Positions 50,539-59,102 of a stretch of DNA of 64,000 bases are shown piece after piece. How positions within the stretch are numbered: the stretch's first letter is position 1; each line of letters opens with the position of its first letter. The notes beneath the pieces were generated by a model. The model was not told the DNA's origin. It was given only the letters and a program-made list of their open reading frames with translations, and ran no database searches. The DNA is from an uncultured Actinomyces sp. GTDB taxonomy: Bacteria > Actinomycetota > Actinomycetes > Actinomycetales > Actinomycetaceae. The stretch spans positions 124,001 to 188,000 of the forward strand of contig URAS01000003.1 of NCBI GenBank assembly GCA_900545825.1. Reading direction: 5' to 3'. Both the position numbers and the translations under genes were made by a program.

Positions 50539-52058
50539 GACACCCTAAGCGTCGGCATGCCCAGCGAAACCTGGTGGGCGGTCTCCTCGGCCTCGGCGGC
50601 CTGCCGAGCCTGCCAGGCGTCGCCCGCGCGGGTGCGACGCAGCGAGTACTCCCCCGTCAACGCCGAATCGGCGACCAGGTGGTGCGGCGCGGCGTGCGTG
50701 ACGCGCACGCGCACCATGTCGCCCGGGCGCGGCCGCTGCGACTCGTCCAGATCCGCCGGCAGGGCCACGTGGACCAGCCGGTTGTCGGGCGCCCTCCCGG
50801 AAATCCGGTGGGTTTCGCCGTCCTTACGCCCCTCGCCCTCGGCGATGAGGACGTCGAGCGTGCGGCCGGCAAACTTCGCGTTCTCCTCGGTCGAGATGCG
50901 TTCTTGCAGCTTGATGAGACGCATATAGCGTTCCTGCTTGACCTCCGGCGGCACCTGGTCGTCCCGGTCGGCCGCCGGGGTACCCGGGCGTGGCGAGTAG
51001 AGGAACGTGAAGGCCGACGCGAACCGGGCCTCCTCGACGACCTCGAGGGTCTGGGCAAAATCGTCCTCGGTCTCGCCGGGGAAACCGACGATAATGTCGG
51101 TCGTGATCGCCGCCTCCGGCATCCGCTGCCGCACGCGCTCAAGGATGCCGAGGAACTTCTGGCGCCGATACGACCGCCGCATGGCACGCAGCACGTCGTC
51201 CGAGCCGGACTGCAGAGGCATGTGGAGCGACTCCATGACGTTCGGCGTCTCGGCCATCGCGTCGATGACGTCGTCGGTGAAGGCTGCCGGATGCGGGCTC
51301 GTGAACCTCACCCGCTCGAGCCCCTCGATGCGCCCGGTCGCCCGCAACAGGTCGGCAAACGCGCCGCGCTGACCGAAGCCCACGCCGTACGAGTTGACGT
51401 TCTGCCCCAGCAGGGTGACCTCGATGGCCCCGCCGGCGACGACGGCCTCGACCTCGGCCAACACGTCGCCCGGGCGCCGGTCGCGCTCGCGCCCCCTCAG
51501 TGACGGAACGATGCAGAACGTGCACGTGTTGTTGCAGCCCACCGAAATCGACACCCACGCGGCGTAGGCCGACTCGCGTTTCGTCGGCAGTGTCGACGGA
51601 AAGACCTTGAGGGACTCCTCGATCTCGACGGCGGCGGCCTCGTTGTGGCGCGACCGCTCGAGGAGGGCGGGGAGGACGTCAATGTTGTGGGTGCCGAAGA
51701 CGACGTCGACCCACGGGGCGCGGGCGATGATCTGCTCGCGCATCTGCTGCGCCAGGCAGCCGCCCACGGCGATCTGCATCCCCGGGCGCTCACGCTTGAT
51801 CTCGGCCAGCTGGCCGAGATTGCCGAACAGCCTGGTCGCCGCGGCCTCACGGACCGAGCACGTGTTGATGACGACGACGTCGGCGCCTCCGTCGCCCGCC
51901 GGCGTGGCCCGCTCGGCCGCCTGGGGGACCAAACGCGCAGGCACCAGCCCGGCGGCCTCGAGGAGGCCAGCCATGCGCTCGGAGTCATGGACGTTCATCT
52001 GGCAGCCCAGTGTCCGCACGTGGTAGGTGCGCACGGGCAAGGTAAGCGTGGTCGTCAC
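50535..52058 (-). CDS. miaB: tRNA-2-methylthio-N6-dimethylallyladenosine synthase
   Basis: A 507-residue radical SAM methylthiotransferase acting on the i6A37 made by MiaA. The N-terminal UPF0004 domain has Cys 19, 67 and 101 for one 4Fe-4S cluster. The radical SAM motif CNNTCTFC gives Cys 175, 179 and 182 for the other. A TRAM domain lies near 395-460. An extra tail of about 45 residues follows TRAM. GTG start at 52058. Confidence 0.96.
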   Translation of the reverse strand: MTTTLTLPVRTYHVRTLGCQMNVHDSERMAGLLEAAGLVPARLVPQAAERATPAGDGGADVVVINTCSVREAAATRLFGNLGQLAEIKRERPGMQIAVGGCLAQQMREQIIARAPWVDVVFGTHNIDVLPALLERSRHNEAAAVEIEESLKVFPSTLPTKRESAYAAWVSISVGCNNTCTFCIVPSLRGRERDRRPGDVLAEVEAVVAGGAIEVTLLGQNVNSYGVGFGQRGAFADLLRATGRIEGLERVRFTSPHPAAFTDDVIDAMAETPNVMESLHMPLQSGSDDVLRAMRRSYRRQKFLGILERVRQRMPEAAITTDIIVGFPGETEDDFAQTLEVVEEARFASAFTFLYSPRPGTPAADRDDQVPPEVKQERYMRLIKLQERISTEENAKFAGRTLDVLIAEGEGRKDGETHRISGRAPDNRLVHVALPADLDESQRPRPGDMVRVRVTHAAPHHLVADSALTGEYSLRRTRAGDAWQARQAAEAEETAHQVSLGMPTLRVS

Positions 52059-52094
52059 GGGCGTTAAGTCTAGCGACCTCGCCGCATCCGTGCG

Positions 52095-54635
52095 TTACGC
52101 GGCCTCGTCCCCCTGGTCAAGGAGGATCGTCTCGTGCGCCTTGCCGCGCCGCATCCAGCGGGGCGCCCACCAGTTAAAGTCGCCAAATAGCGTCATCAGC
52201 GAGGGAACGAGGAACAATCGGACCAGGGTGGCGTCGAGCGCGACGGTCACCGCCATGACGAATCCCACTTGTTTGAGGACGATCATGTGGGACAGGCAGA
52301 ACGCCAACAGGACGCAGACGAGGATCCCTGCCGCCGACGTGATGATCCGCCCCGAATGGGCGAGCCCGGTGACGACGGCGCGATCGTTGTCGCCGGTGCG
52401 CACATAGCTCTCCCGCATGCGGGCCAGAAGGAACACCTCGTAATCCATCGACAGCCCGAACCCGATGCACAGCATCATGACGACGACGTAGGACTCGATA
52501 CCTCCCAGTCGTTCGGCCCCGAGCAACCAGACCCCGTGGCCGTCCTGGATCACCCACGTCGATATCCCCAGGGCGGCGCTCAGCGACGCCGAGTTGATGA
52601 TCAGCGCCTTAATGGGGACGACGATCGAGCGGGTGAGGCCGAACAGGAGGACCAGACAGGCGACGACGATGATGCCGAGGGCGTAGGGGAAGCCGCGGCC
52701 CAGCGCCGCGACGAAGTCGGACTGCTGCGCGGCCTGCCCGGTGATGTAGGTCGTCACGCCCGCGGGCCGGTGGTCGCGCAGCTTGTCGACGAGGGCGACC
52801 GCCTGGGGCGACCCGCGGTCTCCGCCCTCGACGCTGATAGACATGTGCGTGTATCCGTCACCGAGGCGCGAGGGCGCGGACACCGAGGCGACGTCGTCCC
52901 AGTGGCGGATCTGGTCGCGCCACTGGTCGAGGACCGCCGTGTCGTCGGTGTGGGCGACGACAGTGATGGCCGGGATGTCGATCGCTGGCACGTCGGAGAA
53001 CTCGGCCAGCATGATCTTCTGGGGATCATCGTGCGCCAGCAGCTCAAACATCGAGTTGCGCAGCTGAAGGTGCCCCACGGGAATGATGCAGATAACGAGA
53101 CAGGCCACCGAGACGACGAGGAACGGCCAGGGATGATGGTTGACCGTGCGCCCCAGCGACGACCACCACGAGTGGCTCGGGTCGACGCGCCTGGCCCGTA
53201 GCTTGGCGAAGGCGCGGCCCAACGGGGTGTGCGGCGTCTTCACCAGCTGCGGCGACGCGACGAACGCGAGCGCCGGAACCAGCGTGACCGCGCACGCCAT
53301 GGCCAGCAGCACGACCGTCACCCCGGCGATGCCCAGTGAGCGGAGGAGGTTCGGGGTAAAGACCAGCATGCCGAGGATCGAGACGGCAACCGTCGTCGCG
53401 GAGAACATCACCGTACGCCCCGCCGACGCCAGGGTGATCTCGAGGGGCTTGAGGAACTGGCGAAGATGCGGCTTGATGACGTCGAGGCGATGCTCCGCCT
53501 CGACCTCGCCGCCTCGGCAGCGGTCGAGTTCTTCGCGATATCGCGACAGGACGAGGAGGCCGTAGTCGATCGACAGGCCCAGGCCGAGGACCGAGATAAT
53601 GTTGAGGGCGAAGGACTGCTGCTCGGCGACATAGGTCATCCCCAGCATGACCGCCAGCGCGCTCGAGATTGCGACGATCGCGCCCGCGGCGGGCATGAGC
53701 GCGGCGAGGACGCCGCCGAAGACGAAGATCATGATGGCAACGGACAAGGGGATGCCGACGCCCTCGGACAAGACGAGGTCGGATCGCAACTGGCGGAGAG
53801 CGGTCTGCTCGATCAGCCGCATGCTCGTCGTCTGGACGTCCGCCCCGGGGGCCACGCGCTCGATCTGGGGTTTGACGTCAAGGAGCGCACGGTTGACCGC
53901 GTCGATTTCCGCCTGCCCGGCCTTCGAGACCTTCCCGTTCCCGTCGTCCACGTCCAAGGTGACGACAACGGCGGCTTTCGTCCCCGAGCTGTTGACGAGA
54001 TTGTCTGCCGCCTCCGACAGCAGCGCCTGCCGAGGGGAGAACGGCGCGGCCACGCTCGTCACGCCTTTCATCCGCGCAATGGCGTCCAGCTTGTCGTCGA
54101 GGGCGTTGGCCAGGGCGTCCACTCGGGGCAGCGACACCGCCGCCGCAGCCCGCGCCCGCTCCCCCGCGGCCTGGGCTTTTGCGCCGGCATCCGCGGCCTG
54201 CGCCCCCAGCTCCTGGGCCCGCTGCGCCGCAGCGAGCCGCTGGGCCGGAGGCGTGGCGGGATTGAGGGCCTCGGCCTGAGCCGATCTCGCCTCGGCCTCG
54301 CGCTGTTTCGCGAGCTCAGTCTGTGCCTGGGCCTCCGCTTTCGCCTCGGTGATCTCGCGGCGCGCCTCCCGCGCCCGGCGAATGTCGGGCCCCAGGTCGA
54401 GGCCGTTGATCCCGGCGACCACCGGGTATTCGCTGGCCCGGGTCGTCGCGATGATGTCGTTTCCCCGGTAGGACTCGGACGTCTGCGACTCGGGCAGGTC
54501 GGAATGCAGACGCTCGGACAACGGCTCGCCAAACCCCCACAGGGCGATACTCAACGCCACGACAACGACAAACGCCCACCCGACGACGATGCGCCAGGGG
54601 TGCGTCGTGACGAAGAATGCGAGCCTCCGGTACAT
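52095..54635 (-). CDS. MMPL-family RND transporter with periplasmic coiled coil
   Basis: An 846-residue membrane protein with the RND/MMPL layout: helix 1 at about 15-35, an extracytoplasmic domain to about 245, five helices, a second extracytoplasmic domain (about 500-600) and five more helices. Both halves have the MMPL motif: GLGLSIDYGLLVLSRYREEL near 360 and GFGLSMDYEVFLLARMRESY near 730, with the proton-relay aspartates. The first outer domain carries an Ala/Gln/Glu/Arg-rich coiled coil at about 85-165. Substrate unknown; relatives export lipids or drugs. A -10 TACTGT lies 7 bases before the ATG, suggesting a leaderless mRNA. Confidence 0.88.
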   Translation of the reverse strand: MYRRLAFFVTTHPWRIVVGWAFVVVVALSIALWGFGEPLSERLHSDLPESQTSESYRGNDIIATTRASEYPVVAGINGLDLGPDIRRAREARREITEAKAEAQAQTELAKQREAEARSAQAEALNPATPPAQRLAAAQRAQELGAQAADAGAKAQAAGERARAAAAVSLPRVDALANALDDKLDAIARMKGVTSVAAPFSPRQALLSEAADNLVNSSGTKAAVVVTLDVDDGNGKVSKAGQAEIDAVNRALLDVKPQIERVAPGADVQTTSMRLIEQTALRQLRSDLVLSEGVGIPLSVAIMIFVFGGVLAALMPAAGAIVAISSALAVMLGMTYVAEQQSFALNIISVLGLGLSIDYGLLVLSRYREELDRCRGGEVEAEHRLDVIKPHLRQFLKPLEITLASAGRTVMFSATTVAVSILGMLVFTPNLLRSLGIAGVTVVLLAMACAVTLVPALAFVASPQLVKTPHTPLGRAFAKLRARRVDPSHSWWSSLGRTVNHHPWPFLVVSVACLVICIIPVGHLQLRNSMFELLAHDDPQKIMLAEFSDVPAIDIPAITVVAHTDDTAVLDQWRDQIRHWDDVASVSAPSRLGDGYTHMSISVEGGDRGSPQAVALVDKLRDHRPAGVTTYITGQAAQQSDFVAALGRGFPYALGIIVVACLVLLFGLTRSIVVPIKALIINSASLSAALGISTWVIQDGHGVWLLGAERLGGIESYVVVMMLCIGFGLSMDYEVFLLARMRESYVRTGDNDRAVVTGLAHSGRIITSAAGILVCVLLAFCLSHMIVLKQVGFVMAVTVALDATLVRLFLVPSLMTLFGDFNWWAPRWMRRGKAHETILLDQGDEAA

Positions 54636-54642
54636 GGGTTCT

Positions 54643-54648
54643 ACAGTA
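54643..54648 (-). promoter_or_regulatory. -10 element of a probable leaderless MMPL transcript
   Basis: TACTGT on the minus strand lies 7 bases from the MMPL start codon, with TTTAAT 18 bases further upstream as a weak -35. No Shine-Dalgarno sequence is at proper distance. Confidence 0.42.
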
Positions 54649-54765
54649 GCCCTCCCTAACACCCCGATTAAAGGACTAGTTCTCCACAACGCGGGCGCTT
54701 CTGCCGGCGAGCTGCGCAATTGCTACCCTGGGGGAACACTGACCGGCTACACCTCGAGGATTCTC

Positions 54766-56016
54766 ATGGCCACGTTCCTCCCGTTTCGCGCGGTCAGGCC
54801 CACGCCGGGTCTGGCCCCGCGAGTCGTCTGCCCGCCGTACGACGTCGTCGATCGCTGTGAGGCCCGCGCACTCGCTGCCGGGAACGACTACTCGTATCTC
54901 CGGGTCGTGAGGTCAGACATCGCCGTCGACGACTCGGTACCCAGCGATGCCGACGAAGTCTACGAGGCCGCCGCCCGCACCTTCTGGTCGTGGCTCAACG
55001 AGGGCGTCCTCGCCCTCGACCCCACGCCGACCTACACCGTCTACCGCGAGCATCAGGCCGGCCGGACCCAGACGGGCATCGTCGGCCTCGCCAGCATCGA
55101 CGACTACGCCAGCGGCGTCATCAAGCGGCACGAGGTCACCCTCGTCCCCAAGGAACGCGACCGCGTCCGCCACTTCGAGACCGTCGGCGCCCACACCGAG
55201 CCGATCTGGCTGGCCCACCGCCCCGACCCGACGATCGCGGAGGTCGTGGCCCGCTACACGGCCACCACTCCCCTAGTCGACGTCACCGACGCCCAGGGAG
55301 TACGCCACGAGGTATGGCCGATCGCCGATTCCGCCGACATCGACCGGGTGCGTGAGGCGTTCGCCAATCTCGGTGCGCTCTACATCGCCGACGGACACCA
55401 TCGTGCCGCGTCGGCCACCACCGTCGGCACAAACCGACGACAAGCGGGCCTGCCGGTGGGCGAGGCCGATCGGGTGATGGCGGTCGCTTTCGCCGCAGAC
55501 CAGCTCCACATCATCGATTACAACCGGTACGTCACCGACCTGGGCGATCTAGACGCTGCGACGTTCCTCGCGGCGATCGCCGACGCCGGGTTTACGGTCG
55601 AGGCCTCCGAGAGCCCCGTGCGGCCCCACGAACCGCGAACATTCGGCCTCTACGTCGGCGGGCACTGGTACGTCCTCCACGCCCCGCAGACCCCCGAACG
55701 CCACGGCGCCAAGGCGCTGGACGTCGCGCTGCTCCACGACCTCCTGCTCGAGCCCGTGCTCGGCATCTCCGACCCGCGGAACGACCCGAGGATCGGGTTC
55801 GTCGGCGGCATCCGGGGCCTCGATCCCCTGGTCGAGGCGGCAGACCGCAGCGGGGGTGCCGCATTCACGGTCCCGCCGGTGACGATGGAGACGATCATGG
55901 CCGTCGCCGATGCGGGCGAGATCATGCCACCGAAGTCAACGTGGTTCGAACCGAAACTGGGGTCCGGCCTGTTCGCTCACCTGTTGGACGAGCCCACGAG
56001 CTCCAACGCCAACTGA
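54766..56016 (+). CDS. DUF1015-family protein
   Basis: A 416-residue cytoplasmic protein of the widely conserved DUF1015 family. Recognisable pieces are FLPFRAVRPTPGLAPRVVCPPYDVV at the start (given in part), HEVTLVPKERDRVRHFE near 122, the hallmark IADGHHRAASA near 207, and GFVGGIRGLDPLVEAAD near 345. The biochemical role is not established. ATG at 54766 has GAGGA upstream, 59 codons after the open frame begins. Its last 40 bases overlap the end of the opposite cinA gene. Confidence 0.86.
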   Translation: MATFLPFRAVRPTPGLAPRVVCPPYDVVDRCEARALAAGNDYSYLRVVRSDIAVDDSVPSDADEVYEAAARTFWSWLNEGVLALDPTPTYTVYREHQAGRTQTGIVGLASIDDYASGVIKRHEVTLVPKERDRVRHFETVGAHTEPIWLAHRPDPTIAEVVARYTATTPLVDVTDAQGVRHEVWPIADSADIDRVREAFANLGALYIADGHHRAASATTVGTNRRQAGLPVGEADRVMAVAFAADQLHIIDYNRYVTDLGDLDAATFLAAIADAGFTVEASESPVRPHEPRTFGLYVGGHWYVLHAPQTPERHGAKALDVALLHDLLLEPVLGISDPRNDPRIGFVGGIRGLDPLVEAADRSGGAAFTVPPVTMETIMAVADAGEIMPPKSTWFEPKLGSGLFAHLLDEPTSSNAN

Positions 56017-56465
56017 ATGACGCGCGCGACCGTCTGCTGCCTGACAGCATCGCGGTCGCCCTCGAGCGCCAGCTGCTGGTGAGCAGCACCGTTCGGCGCG
56101 GTCACGGCGATATGGACGGTCCCGGCCTCGTGGCCGTCGGCCGGGCCAGGCCCGGCCACTCCCGTCGTCGCCAGGCCGACGTCGGCGTGCAGCTTTTTCG
56201 CAACCCCCAACGCCATCTCTTCGGCGACCACCTGGTCGACCGGGCCGGTGGTCTCCAAGCGTTCCCGGGAGACGCCCAGCAGCGAGGCCTTGAGGTCGGT
56301 GTGGTAGGCGACGATCGCGCCCCGCACGACGTCCGAGGCGCCGGCCACCTCGGTCAGCTGGGCACAGACCCCGCCGCCGGTCAACGACTCGGCACACGCG
56401 AGCGTCCACCCACGACGACGACACACGTCGAGCAGCGTTGCTGCGGTATCAGCAGAAGTTGTCAC
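55977..56465 (-). CDS. cinA: CinA C-terminal domain: nicotinamide-nucleotide amidohydrolase
   Basis: A 162-residue PncC-type deamidase that hydrolyses NMN to nicotinate mononucleotide. It has the catalytic ACAESLTGGGVCAQLT near 23, GAIVAYHTDLKASLLGV near 50, and ATTGVAGPGPADG near 98. It is the stand-alone domain without the N-terminal MoCF-like half. In most actinobacteria it sits between pgsA and clgR; here it follows recX by 10 bases. The GTG start has no well-placed SD, so translation may depend on recX. The 3' end overlaps DUF1015 by 40 bases. Confidence 0.93.
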   Translation of the reverse strand: MTTSADTAATLLDVCRRRGWTLACAESLTGGGVCAQLTEVAGASDVVRGAIVAYHTDLKASLLGVSRERLETTGPVDQVVAEEMALGVAKKLHADVGLATTGVAGPGPADGHEAGTVHIAVTAPNGAAHQQLALEGDRDAVRQQTVARVIQLALELVGSSNR

Positions 56466-56475
56466 GCTATCGACG

Positions 56476-57066
56476 CTAGTCCTCTTGGTCCTCCCATGCC
56501 TCGCGAATGACCTCGTAGCTCAGCGAGGGCGGGTAGCCGCGGCGCGCGAGGTAGGACGCGCAACGCGCAAACGCGCGCTCCCTGGGCAGCGAGCGGCAGC
56601 TGCGCATTTTTTTCTGAGCCAGCTGCAGTGCCCGCTCACGCTGCCCGTCGGCCTCCACGGCGTCACAGGCCTCGGCAATGAGGTCGTTGGGCATGCCCTT
56701 TTTCCGCAGCTCGCCACGCAGCGCCTGGCCGACCAGGCCCCGCTCACTAAAGCGGGTCCTGGCCAGCATGAACGCGTACTCGCGATCGTTGAGGAGGCCG
56801 AGTTCCTCGAGGCGGTGCACCACCGTAGAGACGACGGGCTCCTGGTATCCCTTGTCCGAGAGCTTCTGGGCGATCTCGCCGGACGAACGCGCCTGGTGGT
56901 CGAGCAGCGTGAGGGCCGCCTCGCGCGCCCTCGCGACTGCCTGGTCCTCGGGAAGCTGCGCGTTGAGTTCGCGGCGACGCTGAATTCGCCGTGCCCGCTC
57001 GGCAGGAGTGGCGCCCCGCCTGACCCGGGAGGTGTCTTCGCCCTCGGGATCGACGTAGGAGACCAC
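56476..57066 (-). CDS. recX: Recombination regulator RecX
   Basis: A 196-residue helical protein that binds RecA filaments and limits their activity. The RecX repeats are visible: AALTLLDHQARSSGEIAQKLSDKGY near 50, ELGLLNDREYAFMLARTRFSERGLVGQ (given in part) near 88, and the third repeat near 150-190. An N-terminal basic extension of about 45 residues precedes the core. It starts at GTG 57066, two bases after the recA stop. Confidence 0.94.
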   Translation of the reverse strand: MVSYVDPEGEDTSRVRRGATPAERARRIQRRRELNAQLPEDQAVARAREAALTLLDHQARSSGEIAQKLSDKGYQEPVVSTVVHRLEELGLLNDREYAFMLARTRFSERGLVGQALRGELRKKGMPNDLIAEACDAVEADGQRERALQLAQKKMRSCRSLPRERAFARCASYLARRGYPPSLSYEVIREAWEDQED

Positions 57067-57068
57067 GT

Positions 57069-58163
57069 CTACTCCTCCGCCGGCTCCGGGGAGTCGTTAC
57101 CGTCGCCCGAATCCGCGGCCTGCTCGTCCGGGTCGTCGGTAATGATCCCCACCTCGCGGAGGATCTTGTCCTCGATCTCGTCCGCCAGGTCGGGGTTGTC
57201 CTTCAAGAAATTGCGAGCGTTTTCTTTGCCCTGGCCCAGCTGGTCGTTGCCGTAGGTGTACCACGCCCCCGACTTACGGACGATTCCGCACTCGACGCCG
57301 AGGTCGATGAGCGACCCCTCGCGCGAGATCCCCTGGCCGTAGAGGATGTCGAACTCGGCCTGCTTGAACGGCGGGGCCATCTTGTTCTTGACGATCTTGG
57401 CTTTCGTCCGGTTGCCCACCGGCTCGCCGCCATCCTTGAGGGTCTCGATGCGGCGGACGTCGATGCGCACCGACGCATAGAACTTCAACGCCTTGCCGCC
57501 CGTCGTCGTCTCGGGCGAGCCGAAGAACACGCCGATCTTCTCGCGCAGCTGGTTGATGAAGATCGCCGTCGTCCCCGTGGCCGACAGGGCGCCCGTCATC
57601 TTGCGCAGCGCCTGCGACATGAGGCGGGCCTGCAGGCCCACGTGCGAGTCGCCCATTTCGCCCTCGATCTCGGCTTTCGGCACGAGGGCGGCCACCGAGT
57701 CGATGACGATGAGGTCGATCCCGCCGGAACGCACGAGCATGTCAGCGATCTCGAGCGCCTGCTCGCCCGTGTCGGGCTGGGAGACCAGCAGGCTGTCGGT
57801 GTCAACGCCCAGCTTCTTCGCGTAATCCGGGTCGAGGGCGTGCTCGGCGTCAATGAATGCCGCGTTCCCGCCGGCCTTTTGCGCCTGGGCGACCGCGTGG
57901 AGGGCGACCGTCGTCTTACCGGAGGATTCGGGGCCGTAGATCTCGACGATGCGCCCGCGCGGCAGACCGCCGACACCCAACGCGACGTCGAGGGCGATCG
58001 AGCCGGTAGGGATCACTTTGATCGCGCGATGCGTCTCGTCGCCCAGGCGCATCACTGAGCCTTTGCCGAAGGCCTTATCGATCTGGCCCAGGGCCATTTC
58101 CAGGGCGCGGTCACGGTCGGTCACCGGTTCGCGCAGGTTCTTCGTTGCCGTCTTTTTCGCCAC
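57069..58163 (-). CDS. recA: Recombinase RecA
   Basis: A 364-residue strand-exchange ATPase and LexA co-protease. It has the N-terminal helix DRALEMALGQIDKAFGKGS near 19, Walker A YGPESSGKTTVALHAVAQA near 76, Walker B LIVIDSVAALVPKAEIEGEMG (given in part) near 150, loop L2 GVFFGSPETTTGG near 210, and an acidic C-terminal tail. It lacks any intein. A consensus SOS box lies in the promoter 175-190 bases upstream, in the gap after the DUF3046 gene. Confidence 0.98.
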   Translation of the reverse strand: MAKKTATKNLREPVTDRDRALEMALGQIDKAFGKGSVMRLGDETHRAIKVIPTGSIALDVALGVGGLPRGRIVEIYGPESSGKTTVALHAVAQAQKAGGNAAFIDAEHALDPDYAKKLGVDTDSLLVSQPDTGEQALEIADMLVRSGGIDLIVIDSVAALVPKAEIEGEMGDSHVGLQARLMSQALRKMTGALSATGTTAIFINQLREKIGVFFGSPETTTGGKALKFYASVRIDVRRIETLKDGGEPVGNRTKAKIVKNKMAPPFKQAEFDILYGQGISREGSLIDLGVECGIVRKSGAWYTYGNDQLGQGKENARNFLKDNPDLADEIEDKILREVGIITDDPDEQAADSGDGNDSPEPAEE

Positions 58164-58330
58164 TGTCTGCTCCTCGTTTCACTTGGGCGCTCCTCGCGCA
58201 CGGTCAGGGCTGGTCTGGAAGAAAGCTCCTCGCCGGAACTTCTGGGATGACACTATGTCCGACCACTGACACATTCGTCTTGCGTGAGGCCCCGCTGGGG
58301 ATAACCTGCGCAAAACGCATCCTGAGGACA

Positions 58331-58360
58331 GGATACATCGAACAATCGTTCGACACCAAG
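58331..58360 (-). promoter_or_regulatory. recA promoter with SOS box
   Basis: On the minus strand TTGGTG (-35) and TATCCT (-10, 58331-58336) are 18 bases apart. The spacer is filled by the palindrome TCGAACNATN-type SOS box at 58339-58354, an exact CGAAC-N4-GTTCG match. LexA would directly block polymerase. The leader is about 160 nt. Confidence 0.82.
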
Positions 58361-58365
58361 TTGGG

Positions 58366-58593
58366 CTAGCGGCGGCGTTTCTTGGGATCCCACCGGTGGA
58401 TCCACGCGAGTTGGGGGTCCAGATCGAGCTCGGCGATCAGCGCCTCCCACACCTTTTGCGGGTCGTCGCCGCGCTCCAGGGCGTCGGCGGCCGTCGCCCC
58501 GAGCGAGGGAACGAAGAGGTCGGTCATCATCGATCGCCCGAGGGCCGACCCGCAGACCTCTTCCAGGGCGTCATAGAACTGGGAGTACAGCAC
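58366..58593 (-). CDS. DUF3046 protein
   Basis: A 75-residue helical protein of the actinobacterial DUF3046 family, conserved just upstream of recA. Recognisable parts are SQFYDALEEVCGSALGRSMMTDLFVPSLG and KVWEALIAELDLDPQLAW (given in parts), with a basic end KKRRR. Function unknown. GTG start at 58593, three bases after the clgR stop, so the two are co-transcribed. Confidence 0.88.
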   Translation of the reverse strand: MLYSQFYDALEEVCGSALGRSMMTDLFVPSLGATAADALERGDDPQKVWEALIAELDLDPQLAWIHRWDPKKRRR

Positions 58594-58596
58594 GCG

Positions 58597-58926
58597 CTAC
58601 GACGTGGCGACGATCTGGTCTTCGACCAGGTCGTCGGGAACAATATCGGGCACCGCGATACCCTCGACGACGGCGATACGATCCGACACCTCGCGCAACA
58701 CGAGCGACAGCGGCACCCCGAGGGCTCGGCAGATGGCGTACAGCAGCTCGGAGGACGCTTCCTTTTGGCCGCGTTCGACCTCCGACAGATAGCCCAGCGA
58801 GACCTGCGCCTCGGCCGAGACCTCACGCAGCGTCCGCCCCTGGCGTCGCCGAATCGTACGCAGCACGTCTCCGATGTGCTCGCGCATGACCGGTTGTTGC
58901 TGGCGCGTCGGTTGCATATGCGGCAT
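58597..58926 (-). CDS. clgR: ClgR-type XRE-family regulator
   Basis: A 109-residue Cro/CI-type helix-turn-helix regulator: IGDVLRTIRRRQGRTLREVSAEAQVSLGYLSEVERGQKEASSELL, given in parts, at residues about 17-62. ClgR activates Clp protease and stress genes in actinobacteria, and the site between pgsA and recA is conserved. The ATG at 58926 is chosen because TACGCT lies 6 bases upstream as a leaderless-type -10. The open frame continues 62 codons upstream but is not like the family. The C-terminus (VEDQIVATS) is hydrophobic-ended and might be a Clp degradation signal. Confidence 0.85.
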   Translation of the reverse strand: MPHMQPTRQQQPVMREHIGDVLRTIRRRQGRTLREVSAEAQVSLGYLSEVERGQKEASSELLYAICRALGVPLSLVLREVSDRIAVVEGIAVPDIVPDDLVEDQIVATS

Positions 58927-58932
58927 GGCACC

Positions 58933-58938
58933 AGCGTA
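58933..58938 (-). promoter_or_regulatory. -10 element of a probable leaderless clgR transcript
   Basis: TACGCT ends 6 bases before the chosen ATG; no ribosome binding site is present there. The 176-base gap back to pgsA holds no other gene that I can support. Confidence 0.38.
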
Positions 58939-59102
58939 GCGCGTCTTGGGCTTGGCCCGCCCACCCGGTCGCCTCGTGGCGTTCGTCGTCGCCCGAGTAC
59001 TCGGGGTGCGGGGATGGCCAGTCGTCATCGTGTTCATGTCGACGTCAACGACCGAACGGGGGTCGATATTCCCCACCCCGCCAGTGACGCTCTTCACCTT
59101 CC

